Source of the DNA: Notospermus geniculatus
Taxonomy: Eukaryota; Nemertea; Pilidiophora; Heteronemertea; Lineidae
Assembly: GCA_002633025.1 (NCBI GenBank)
Contig: NMRB01001684.1
Location: 51,651-115,650 of the forward strand
DNA: 64,000 nt
Direction: 5' to 3'
How positions within the stretch are numbered: the first letter of the stretch is position 1; the number at the start of each line of letters is the position of its first letter. Positions 24,701 to 36,600 of this stretch are shown here, piece after piece. Under the pieces are notes generated by a model. It made no database searches. It was not told the origin of the DNA and saw only the letters and a program-made list of their open reading frames with translations. The position numbers and the translations under genes were made by a program.

Positions 24701-25982
24701 CTTACGTCTTTGTGAAGTAAACGAATTGCGAACCACGTTCAGAAGCGTATTTAGTTTCATTTTTGCTAAGATGACCAGTAAAACAGGATTTTATTGTCAA
24801 ATTTTCCCCATGCGATAAAACGGAAGTGAGTCTCTCGTCGTGGTCGTCGGTGGCTCATAGGCTTTTGGAGATGGCTCCACCTCTACCGATTTGTTTAAGG
24901 CCAATTTTCTTTGATCTGATGACATCTGATGCTAAATTTCTGAGTTCATTCTTAACAAAATCTCCCAAAGTATAGGAAGATAGAGATTTTAGTTGTAAAA
25001 ATACAACTGCAAACTTATTCGAACCGATGGCTCGGCAGGTTGCCAAGAGCGCGGCTAGCTCTGCCGTCAACAAATCCCACAATGCATTAGTGACATTCCA
25101 CACAGATGGACGAAGGGGGAGATAAAGCGAACGTAAGCTTTTAAAAGCTGCATTTCGATAACAGGGTCGGGGGAATTTATTTATTTATTGATGTATAGTA
25201 GATTTAGTATATGTAGAATGCTGACATTGTCAACGCACCTCGAAAACTGTTGCGGTATTCGTGTATGCAGCGGCAGAAAAAGTGTCTCTGATTTTCACCT
25301 GCAATGTACAGTAGCATTGCAGTGCAGTGTACATTTGGAGGTGCACAGTGAGTGTCAGTGCAATCAGAGTGTCTGCATCAATCAGACAGTCGCACAGTGT
25401 GACAGTCAGTGCATGTCAATTGTCATGTCTGGCTGTGGCTTCTGTTCTGCATGCTGCTGTGTGTGACCGGTTTTTCTATCTTAAGTTTTGGCTTGGAGGC
25501 TGTAGTAGCCTGTAGCTGTACATGTGTAGTGTAGGTCTTGGAGGAATTACACTGACAGGAGGAACAGCGAGGTCACTTCAAAGGTTTCATCATCGCCACC
25601 GCCGATCCCTATTGTGTATGGGCTTAACGAGGTGTTAACGAGGTGTTAATTACTAAACAAACACACCGCATGAGTGAGTCCGCGACTTCGGAATTTCCGA
25701 TAAAGCTTCGGCTACTTTCGTAAGATCAGCCTATTTGTTCTGGGGAGACAAGCCTCTCAGAGAGTTCTCATCTGTCCTCAGTTTATTCCATGATGACAGA
25801 GATTTATTGTCCGTCAGATGAATAAAATTACATTTAGTCAAATATAGCAACAGAAAACATCCACATTTCCAGCACACAATCTCACGGGAAAAAAGTTCGG
25901 TTGAACACGTGGACGTAGAGGTTGCTACCACCCCTACGAAAAATCGACGCGACCACGCAATACACAGCGCTGTGGCGGACAA
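21745..25982 (-). CDS. MRPL39: MRPL39, mitochondrial ribosomal protein mL39 (six exons, C-terminal exon missing)
   Basis: A component of the mitochondrial large ribosomal subunit, related to the TGS/anticodon-binding portion of threonyl-tRNA synthetase but without enzymatic activity (family knowledge). Exons read on the minus strand: 25982-25886, 24421-24221, 22704-22565, 22433-22334, 22200-22026, 21892-21745. All junctions are GT/AG and the phases match across all five introns, giving 287 residues. The first exon starts MSATALCIAWSRRFF, a basic amphipathic mitochondrial presequence. Landmarks matching the animal family are NAEVRRKRCELFQKEKERQ, NKGFSTPFNCAM, ALVNGEPWDMHRPL, AFWRSC, SGSFVYDVDL and FERLEVDASVAAKMF. 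The usual protein is about 335-340 residues. The last ~50 residues (the human RRFQGVSLP region) would lie in a further exon that I could not find. Without splicing after 21745 the frame stops two codons later. The gene lies head to head with IFT46. Confidence 0.9.
23690..23815. promoter_or_regulatory. Cluster of CRE-like TGACGTCA-type sites in MRPL39 intron 1-2 region
   Basis: Within 130 bases there are several GACGTCA/TGACGTC words (near 23707, 23758, 23790 and 23804) in a CG-rich stretch between MRPL39 exons 2 and 3. The word is the CREB/ATF site. Many MITEs in the window also carry it, so this may be transposon-derived. Confidence 0.3.
23995..24028. repeat. (GA)n microsatellite
   Basis: GAGAGAGAG tract interrupted once by ATC, in MRPL39 intron 2. 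Confidence 0.95.
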
Positions 25983-26200
25983 ATCGTAGAACTACACTTT
26001 GTACACAAACTCGCGCGCAAGTGTTACAAACGGGTCAAAATATCGAGAAGTAGTGGGAATATCGCCATGAAACTTATATCGCCATGATACTGGCAAGAAA
26101 AACAAATCGATTGATGTATGGGACTGCAAATTCGACCCAGCAGTTGCGGCCCTATCGTTCATAAACCTAGCGCAATTTGGAAGTGGAATGAAGATGGCGG
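25983..26200. promoter_or_regulatory. Probable promoter of MRPL39, perhaps shared with IFT46
   Basis: The MRPL39 start codon is at 25982 on the minus strand. About 200 bases away on the plus strand lies an ATGAAGATGGCGGCTCAG in good start context (26188), and IFT46 exons follow on the plus strand from 27693. The interval is richer in CG dinucleotides than its surroundings. This layout suggests a divergent promoter, but no donor joins the 26188 frame to IFT46, so sharing is inference. Confidence 0.4.
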
Positions 26201-27429
26201 CTCAGAACAGGCAGAATAGGCCGATTTTCAAACACCGATCAACATCGTCGACGCCATTCGACGCCCCACTGCTGCATATCATGAGAATCATCAAAATTTC
26301 ATCTTTTAAGATCACTTTATGTCAACTTCAGGACTTAATGAGAAAAAAAGTTATTGGTTCACTAGAGTGACCATTATTTTCATCCTTGATTTTCTGTCAC
26401 GGTTAATGTTCGCGGATTTTCTCAGCTGTGGTATAACCTTTTGAGCTGAAATTTGTAGGGTATGATTTTTGTATAATAATAAATAAACCCGTGTCTGCGT
26501 GGTATTTGGCAAATATTGTGGCCTATTTTTTTAGATATTAGCAATTTGAGAGCTTGGAAGAGGCTATTTTTGGCCGTTTCCGCTCTAATTTCTGAAGAAG
26601 ATATTTCATTCCCTTGATATGTAAATATAACAATATACAATTGATAACAAAGCTTCTTTTCGTTGATCACGCCGAAATAACAAGTATTTGTCATCATTTG
26701 GGAGAAAAACTACCTTGAAGCACATGCGTNTGCCTGGAAAACATTTTTTGGACAATTTGCCTGGGGGAGGGCCATTTGCCCCCTTGTCCCTATGCTAGCT
26801 ATAGGCCTGCTCTGGAGTCAAGAGTGTAGCCTACTACTGGGGGGGGGGCTTGTTTCACTCTGGCTACCCTTTATTTTATGGGGCTCCGATGCCGCATATC
26901 TTTATTGCCACTGATGCTGTTGTACTTCAACATGTTGTTGTGTGAATTTACTTTTACTCACTTTTTCACCACAGGCACATGGGCCCTTTCAGTTTGGTAG
27001 GGCCTATAACCCTCAACCCTAACTCTAGCTGATGCACCTGTACCCTACGTAACCCCAACCCCCAACTGAGAGGGTCCCATGTGCCTGTGGTTTCACAATA
27101 CCTTGTTCCTCCCAATCCAGATTTGTCAAACAGACTGAGACTATTATGGCCTGTAATAAGACGGGTACTAGAGTGAAATACACTTAAAATCATGAAAAAT
27201 TCACTGAGTCAACTCAAAGAGTGAAATACTCCTTGTTGTATTGTGGATTTCTCTGCTGGAGCAGTGTCTGTGAAATTCTGTTCTGGAAGCGTTCCATCCA
27301 TACTTCATAATCAGAGAATGTCAGATGTTGGATGTCAGAGAACTGGTATCACTATCACTAATGTTTGATGTCAGAGAACTGGTATCACTATCACTAGTAT
27401 CAGATGATGGAGTCAAGTTCTGTATGTGA

Positions 27430-27640
27430 TTGATACTGATAGTACAAGCAAAGTCGTTCCCAAATTTCGCAAATTTTCTTCCTCGGGCACTTTCTAGTAG
27501 AGATACCAAAAGTTTCACTTCTGGGATCTCTGCTTGAAGGAAGACCCTGGTTGGGGTCGAAAATTTGTGAAATTCGGAGACGACTTTCCTTGTATGTACT
27601 ATCATTTTGTGTGTCGTTTTTTTCTGCTCTATGTTGGATA
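27430..27640. mobile_element. MITE family M2 copy
   Basis: Arms GTCGTTCCCAAATTTCGCAA and TTGTGAAATTCGGAGACGAC, ends AGTACAAGCAAAG / CATTTTGTGTGTCG and TCTGCTCT. The centre has a TTTCTAGTAGAGATACC / GGGATCTCTGC pair. It lies 50 bases before the first recognised IFT46 exon. Confidence 0.7.
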
Positions 27641-27692
27641 TGTTATTGATAATCCTACCGTCTATAATGCTCTGAGGGCCTTCTCATTTTAG

Positions 27693-30600
27693 GCAAAGCT
27701 GCACGAGAACCAGCCTTACGACGAATCTCTAGACGTGCCTGACGCCGAGGAGGTTGCTAGTACGTACACGCCCACACCGAGAGGGCCTGCTCCAGGTATT
27801 AGGCTAACATCTTAGACATAATTTCATTTAGTGTTCTCTGAACATTTGATGATCAGTATATCAAAATTTCACTGGAATTTGTTGCATTTCCTAATCAAAA
27901 TTGAATTTGTGTCATGCCTGCCTGCGATAGCAAGACAACTTTTTCATGAAATACTCTGACATGTCTGAGTGAATAATTTACAAAAAAAGTATGGAATTGA
28001 AAAAGACTGTGTACTGTGATGCATTAGGACCACGTTTGGCGCAATTTAACTTTCAACAGCACTTGAAAGTTGGAAAAAATGGATGCATGTTGATTGGCAA
28101 AGTGGATTTTATCTCTTGCTCATCATGACAGTTCAGATTGTCTTATTCATACTGACTTGTGATATGTTCAGGGTTCACACCTCTACAAAACTTAAAACAG
28201 ATCGACAAAGGATTGATGAAAATTTTGGTCAAATAACTTATCCATAGTGGCCATTTTTGATAATTCTGAAATGAAAAGAGGATTTTTCATCAGTTTGCTG
28301 TCTTGACAATGCTTGATGTTTTAGGTTTTGTTCATTGTAAATTAATCATCAAGCCTGTTGTTTTGTAAAACCGAAAGCCTCGCACCGTAACAATAAACTC
28401 TGCATTCGATTCTGTCTGTGAAAGTTTGTCCGTCAGGAACTGAGGAAGTCTTCCTTCTTCCAGACATGCCAGATTCAGAACTTTGTCCTTGAATGAAAAT
28501 GAAACTGAGGAAGTCTTCCTTCTTCCAGACATGCCAGATTCAGAACTTTGTCCTTGAATGAAAATGAAACAAGACAAAAAAATTCTTCATGAGTGAGGTT
28601 ACAAAAACCAACATCTGGAACTGGCTGACTCCCAGGGTCGTATTCGTAAAGTGGTTCTATCATTAGAACCGTCTTAGGCCGGTTCCAAGTACAGTCTGTA
28701 CTTGGAACCGGCCTAAGACGGTCCTAACAATAGAACCAATTTATGAATACGACCCCCAGGGGCCTAAATTATGGCACAGCGTCTAACTTGACGGCCTCTC
28801 GTTGTGTATATAGAGTATCCTGTCTTAAGACCACTCCATCTAACTTGTATACAGTGTACATGTAGGAAAAGCTTCATAGTGCATTTGAATTAGACTCGGG
28901 ACCCAGTCGTTGTGTCGCTCCGGCCGCCGCACTACACTCCACAAACGACTGGGAAAGCAGGCTGCAAAATCAGCGGCTAGCGTACCGACAGCAACAACGG
29001 ATGTGAATGAGTTCAGCCAATCAGAAACTGCGTCTTCAACGGCCGTCGTCTGCTCTTTGCAAGATGTCAAATGGGCTAGGTCCAGGAAAAACTGTACACT
29101 GGGACCATGGGACAAGCTGGTAGTGCGTAATAAAAACACCCTGTAACATGTAAATGTGGGCTATCAAGACATAATTTGGGGTAGGTTATTCAGAATTGGC
29201 TCCTTTAGATCGGAATATAGTAGTCTGAAACATACTAGGCCCGTTTTATTTTAGCCTGATATTTACCGTTCCCGGCAGGGGTGTAAGGATATTGGTTTCA
29301 GGGCTGTGAAATGGCGGCGATTTCGTATGATATTTACATTGTCCGAGAAAATTGCCAATAAAAAGAGTTAGAATCATTGGAAGTTAATGAAATTCAAATA
29401 TGATATTCTCAACAAATGCCACTTGAGCCTGTGAAAATTTGAATCGGCTCCTATGTGTAGTTTTTGAATTATTTGGCAAAATGTATGTACAGTCGATGTA
29501 CAGGACGTGTACAGAAAATTTAATTGTGGACCTAGCCCAAATCAGCTGATTATATCGCAACTTTCTTCGAGGTCAAGGACGGTATCCTGGTGCCTAATTC
29601 GATGCTGTGTGCGATAAGCAGTACTTACGGATAAAAAATATCCTGCTGCTAGTGACTTTGAAAAGTTTCTAGACGGGCGAGAGGCTCTGGTAAATTTCAT
29701 CAATAACAACCAATCAAAAGTGTGCCAGATTTCCCCTAGTAGATTGCTTTCGGGCAATTTCATTGGTCGAGATGGTCGTTGTGGTCGTCGGTACGCTAGC
29801 CGCTGATTTTGCAGCCTGCTTTCCCAGTCGTTTGTGGAGTGTAGTGCGGCGGCCGGAGCGACACAACGACTGGGTCCCGAGTCTAATTTGAATGTGTGGC
29901 TTTGACTTTCTTGGATGGTACTAACCAATTTGCAACAGGCGTGTAATCTAAAAAGGCATTCTGCAAGTTGGACAATCTTCATGAATTTGAACCCCATTTG
30001 TGAAGTTCTTGAGGAGCTGGAGAAGGGATTCAGAATCTGAAATTGGGAATGGGTAGATTTACCAATGTTTTTCACAAAGGAGAAGCTTGGTGAAGCTTGG
30101 TGGTGAAGGATTTGTCCATTAAACATGACTTGGATGTGTTTCAGAATTGTACCGAGAGAATTGGGACATTATTTAGATGCTGGTCAAAATGCCCAGATGC
30201 GACCACGTAGTCTGGCACTGTGGAAAACATGCCAAGCTGAGGATACACAGCGTTAAACCTTGGCAATTTCAAGGACATCTAGCCAAGAAAACTGAAAATT
30301 AATCCTGTACATTGCCTCTCCTGATTGGAGCTTTCTGGCATCCGGATGTGGGATTCCAGTCACGATGATATTGAGATGGCCGGACCTGGAGAACCTGGTG
30401 ACGACTCCGGAGATTCCGACGTTACTTCTCATTCTGATCACAGCCACCAGATGGCTGTACCGGTACTGTCAGGTGAAGGGTCTGTTATTGGTGCTCTTGA
30501 AGTCCATCGCGCAGCAAGTCCGGCGGAAGTCCGGCGTTCGTCCAGTCCGGCTGACATTCATCCCTCGTCCAGTCCGCATGACGTGACTGACGCAAATTTG

Positions 30601-33600
30601 AACAAAGCAACTGAGTTGGTCACATGGGGTGCTCTTCACAACTTGAGCGAGGACGCAATGCAAGTTGTGAATAGCTGCGGCGGAGGCACAGTTGAAGAGT
30701 TAAAAGACAGTCTTCTAGAACGTCTTGGAAATTCCGACGTACCGCCAGACGTGAGGGAGGAAATTCTAGCCGTTGTAAAATGTCTGAATAAACCTTGCGC
30801 TCATGAGGTTACTGAGGATGTCGATATGCCACCTGTTGGACAGGTTCCACGGACTGACGACCCGGAATCTGATTCAAGTTCGGAATCGGAATCAGACCCT
30901 CACCACATGATTGACACATGGGCCAAATTACATAATTTAGACGATAACGTGTTAACGCTTCTAAAACAATTAGGTTTCTTCACGCTTGATCGGGTTGCAG
31001 ACCTTACGGAAATAGAACTGGTGAAATTAGGCGTCGCATCTGATTTGATCCAAGCAGTTTCGAGTGCTATTCAGTGTCTCCGGATGAACGGTCCGTGCCC
31101 ACATGTCGAGTCACAGACATCTGAGGTTGCGATTGCAGAATCCTGGGACGCTAGGTTTGGAATAAACGTGACTTCTGATATGAAGATGACTGGTGCTATG
31201 ACCTCTGTGAACCCCATGGAAGAACTGACCACCATCATTGTGGACCCCCACCTTGACACCTGGGCTACTCTTCATGATCTGGACAAGATTCTCTTGGTTG
31301 TCCTGCAACGTTTAGGATACGTGGACTTGGAGAAGATCAGTAAACTGACCCAGGACGGACTTGACAGGCTTGGCGTCCCAGAGGTACTCAGCGAGCGACT
31401 GATGGATGCCATCAGCTGTCTCAAACATGATGGACCGTGTCCACATACCACTGCCGCTGTCGTGACGAAGTCACTTGACTCAATGGACTTGGACGAGGAC
31501 GCGAGAAAGGACCGACCCAAATCGCGATACGGGAAAGGATTACCGCAGTTGACTAGCGGTGATGAAACGAACGGAGACAAATCTGGCGTCCCCGAAGACA
31601 ATATTATTACATTCACGAAGGACGGAGATGCCACCATTTTGCGACGTTTCCACGACACGCCGAGAGGGCAGAAAAAGGAGATGATGCAAGCACCGAAGAC
31701 GGATATTGAGAACTTTGCCCAGGCACAGATTTTAGAGGTCCTTCATGGTTTGGCAGCGCGTAGTGGTGTCAAACCCGGTGAGCTGCATGCCGTACCTGCA
31801 GTTGCCTCTAAGGATGCCATACTTGGTGTGGACCGTGATACGTCTTTAGAATCAAGCAACGGTGAAGATGAGCTCACGGTACCAGACACCAGGTCAGATG
31901 TAGCCATGGAACCAGACCCCTTGATTAGAAGTGTATCTCGGATGCTGGATGAATCTGAAGCAAACCTGATGCAACCGGAGCCAGCGTCGCCGGACGGACA
32001 TCAAGAGGAGTTGGAACGACCACATACAGCCGTGAACATGAACCCTCTTCTTCTGCACAACTTTTCGGTCAATCGGGACACGAAGGCAGACATTTCCGCT
32101 TCCACTCCCAGCCGACCATCAGTGCCGTCACCTTCCTCACCTAAAACCTCAGCAGGTGAGCGCCCTCTATTGAATTTTGCTTGAGCTTCGTAGATGACGC
32201 ACTGATGGCACGTAGAGGTTTCGGGTTAACCTGGTTGTATTCTAATCATTGAGGGCGTGGCTTTCATAACAATTTCGTGTTGATTTTAACTTCAGTGTCA
32301 TGGAGGTGGTTCACCTTGACATTTTCGACTCGTGTGAAATGGTCAGTAACTCAACTGATGATATTTGGTTGACGGTTAACAATCTTGCGAGATTAGTTTG
32401 TGTAGCAATGATCAGGACTTAGTCAATCATGTTCGTGGTCATCAGGCTGAAGTCAATCCATAACCACTACAGCCAGGCGTACATTGCACTTGTGACTGGA
32501 AGCAACTGATCAGGACCCATGTTCCCGAAGCCGTCATAAGGTTAACGATGTCATTACGCTATGCATTTTCCCAGTTTTAACGACATCGTTAACCTAACGA
32601 GGGCTTCGGGAACATGGCTCCAGATCGGTCACGGACGATTTACGTGCTGCACGCACAGCGCAAGATTAGCAACTCAGAAAATCTAGGAGCATCCAATCAG
32701 GCATTGTCCTGACTGCGTATTATATCGACCCAGCGACTGGCAGCAGCTCAGCTAGCATCCGATCCGGGTACTGTTGAGACTTGATGTGACTGAATTTTGT
32801 TCAGAAAAGAAAACTGGCACTGATTAGTCACAAGCCCGTTTACATGTGGCGAGGACTGAATGAAACTGGATACAACTAGTCGCTGGAAAGTTGACCATGT
32901 GCAGCGCATTGCTACAGGCACTGTTTCTCAGTTCCAGTGAGTCGGGTGGGTGCGTACATCGACCGTTTCTGGCGACTGATCAGTTGCCTCCAGTTTCAGC
33001 TAGATCCTCCCAGTCGCCAGGTAACTCAGCAGTGACATGCCGCTTGTATCCAGTCACAAATGTGATGTGCGCTAGGCATGAGACTGGCCATGAAATACCG
33101 GTTACCTGAAGCATGGCACGGCGAGCACTCTCTCATGCCTGGGACAGAGAGAGTTTAAAACTTGATGGTGCGAGGCTTGCGGTTCCTTTGCGTCCTATAT
33201 CGTTGTTGTGAAGTTGACGAACCTTTAAGAATTCTCCATTATCGACAGCACGTTACATATCATTTTGAGAGTTTCTGGATCCTGTATTGTATTCGAAACT
33301 TAAGGTGTGAATGCATCTTCCTTGTTTTTCCTCATGAATTCACGTCGTCATTTTCTGATTTCAGGTCGAGGCCGAAGCCGTGGGAACACCCCGCCCGATT
33401 CAAGGATGACCGACGTCGATAACTCGGAGGAGGACTTCGACACCGGCCAGCCGGAGATGATGGCGGCTGTGGTAGGTACTTTGGATGAACTTCTCCGAGG
33501 ATTGAATTTGTGATGAGGATACAAGAACTTGTCTTGTGACCAACGATTTGCATCTCGTTTGGGTCATCGAGATGGTATTTCACAGCCAAAGAGCTGAATC

Positions 33601-36600
33601 GTTTTTGGGTGGGAGTGGTGCAAGGATTGGACTTGTGACCTGGAGGCAGTGAATTCGATTCCAGGTCAAGTCGCAACTCTGTATTATCAACTGGTCTGAA
33701 TGGATCACTCGAGTCTGAATGAGCTGCTCCTTGAGTTTCCCAGAAAGATTTTTGAGATACTGGCTAATAGTATGAAATGCTTACATGTAGGCCAGGTTCA
33801 CATAGAGCTACACTTACACGGACACAGTTTGCAAACAAAGGTTTCATGGTCATGACCCCTTTGCGAAGCCATTGTTCGCCAGCATATCCATGTACCGTGT
33901 AGCTCTATGTGAACCCGGCCTTAGAGTTTTACACAACGAAAGTGCTGTTCATAAAAGTTTTACGTTATTAAAGTATTTCAATCTGATTTTCTTCAGACAT
34001 CCATGGGTCCTGACCAGTCTCGACTTGACATGCTAGGGGGTGGTCCGGGTAAAAAAGGGCCACAAAAACTGACCCCACAACAGAAGCAACAGTTCATGGA
34101 CGATGAGGAAGATGATGATGATGATGGTAGCGATACAGATGATGATGATGATGACGACGATGATGATGAAGATGATGACGAGGCTGGAGTTGCATTAGAA
34201 GGGTAGGGTAACTTACAGATTATACAGGAATGGAACCCTTATAGCCTAGTGGTTATTATATCCTATTCCACTTTACAAACAGCAGGTCCCGAGTTCGAAT
34301 CCAGCCCGGGCCATATGGGATTAATCATCCCTGGTTCTTCAGTCCGTCACATGGGACAGTAAGCCGTGGTGCCTTGTACCTTGTGCCTTTGCAAGGGCAA
34401 GTAAAAGACCCCATCCAAGTGAGGAACATGAGTAGCTTGAGAAGGCCTCTTCCATATCATCCATTGCATGCATCAAACTTAGAGATGAACTCTGATCATT
34501 CTGCTCTTCCAGCGCGTACGACCCAGGGGACTACGACCATCTGCCTGTTTCACCAGAGATTAAAGAACTATTCCAGTATATTACAAGGTAGGACTCGAGT
34601 TTACAAGACCTCTAACTTCTAAGAACAAATTTGTGAGGTGGTCTAGGAAAACCCGTCGGATGTCGCGTTTGAGGAAAGTGTTAATAACCTTGGTGAACCT
34701 GCACATTTCAATAGCTGAAATGTACTACGTAAGAGGTGAACAGTAGCAGATCAATGCACAGGCAATCTGACAACCCTTGTTGATCACTCAGCGACTTCCG
34801 ACGGGTTTTCCTGGACGGCCACACATTTATGATCCCGGGATTACGAGGTCCGGGATTGCGTTTCAAAACCCAGTTTAAAAGTATCAACATGGGAAATTGG
34901 AAGGAAGAAATTGCCGAAATCATCAACTGAGTGTGAATTCCATGAATTTAGCTGTGTTTGGCCGAAAGGGAGACTTTCCTGTCGTTAGAGGCCACCACCA
35001 GTAAGCGGTCCTAGGACGTCATGGAATTTGACGTCACAGAGAAGAAATGCTGGCCTCATGGTCATCAAGAATGACGTGAGGCCGTGACTTATGCAGGTGA
35101 TGTCAATTCCGTGTGGTTCTCGGACTGCTAACTGGTGGTGGCCTCTAGTCTAACGGTAGTTTTGTCTCCCAACTGATACATACGATATGTGTGAAAGGGC
35201 ACTTTATAAACCCCTCTGTGTTGATTTCAGGTACACCCCCCAAGCCATCGAACTCGAACACAAACTCAAGCCGTTCATCCCAGATTTTATTCCTGCCGTT
35301 GGCGATATCGACGCCTTTATAAAGATCACCCGTCCAGACAACGCACAGGATGAGATCGGCCTGAAAGTCCTCGATGAGCCGTGTGCTAAACAATCTGATC
35401 CCACCGTCCTTGACCTTCATCTGAGGTCAATATCAAAACAAACAAATCTCAAGGCCATGGTGAGAACATTCTTTGTTTGACAGTAACTTTCTTTGCTCAG
35501 CTCTCGGCAGGTGTATGACAAGCCACAAATTAAAAGCATAGTCTACACGATACAACATCGTCTGGACAGGCTCATTCAACAGTCTCCAACCATGTGCCAA
35601 CAGCAACCAACCTGTTGGATGAAGAATAAACATGCTTATTCTTTTTCAACAACACCCAACATGAGTGTGATGTTGGATAGTATGGACGGCCTCATCTAAC
35701 AAGATCAAACTTGGACCTACATTAAAATTGGATGCTGTTGTATAACTGAAGTTGTATCGTGTAGACTCTGCTAGCACTGAAGGACATTGTCAGATACCAA
35801 ACTGTGATTTGTCAGGTGCCACTAACTTAGTGCCTGTCATGATGATAGGCACAGGTCAAACTATAGACGATTCTGTGCACTTCCGCTGAAATCGCAACCA
35901 CAACCTTGATCTGAAACCATCTGACGTGACACAATCCATGATTCAGCAATGGTTGACTCTGACGCAACGTCGTCGAACTCACGGTCGTGGGGTTCTCTGG
36001 TCAAGTTATTTAGTTTCAGACCGAGGTTGTGTTTGCGATTTCGGCGGAAGTGCGCAGATCTTTCTCGTTTACATCAATTTGGGATTTGTGTGTACCAGAG
36101 CCGCTATCGCCTAGTCTGCGGTGGCTGGCGAGAAGATCGGTGGCAAGTAGTTCACTTGTGATATCGCCTGGTGTGCTGCTTGCTTTATGACCATCCGTAG
36201 ATGAAATTGGGCAGTAACACTGGAGTTCGCAGAGAAAACCTGTGCTGTCAACGTGAGTTGCCCTGTCTTCTCATGGACAGCAAGTCTGACTGATGATTGA
36301 ACCTAACTCTGAGCTGCAATGAATTAAATGCCGGTACATTTCTGTTTGTTTTCAGTCCATCAAAAGTGTACAAAATGCAGAGAAAAATCCCAAAGCTATC
36401 GACAGCTGGATCGAGAGTATAACAGAATTACATCGTTCCAAGCCGCCACCTAATGTTCATTATACAAAGTAAGTAGTAGATGTCAAATGGTCTCCTTGAT
36501 AGGTGCAGACTTCCTGAATGTTGGAGGCCTATCAGGAGCTTGCTTTCTTCTGCAAGATAGATTGGCTGCAGAGAAGGCACATTGATCTGCAGGTTGATTA

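Noticed and set aside
24855-25103. 82-codon ORF on the minus strand (MWNVTNALWDLL...)
   Set aside because: Considered as MRPL39 exon 1, but it does not resemble a presequence and has no donor in the needed phase; 25982-25886 fits exactly.
26188-26370. MKMAAQNRQNRPIF... as IFT46 first exon
   Set aside because: Good start context but no GT donor in phase 0 to reach 27693; left only as a promoter hint.
29542-30126. 194-codon open frame on the minus strand
   Set aside because: It runs through one arm of the TIR element at 28889-29887, and no family is recognisable.
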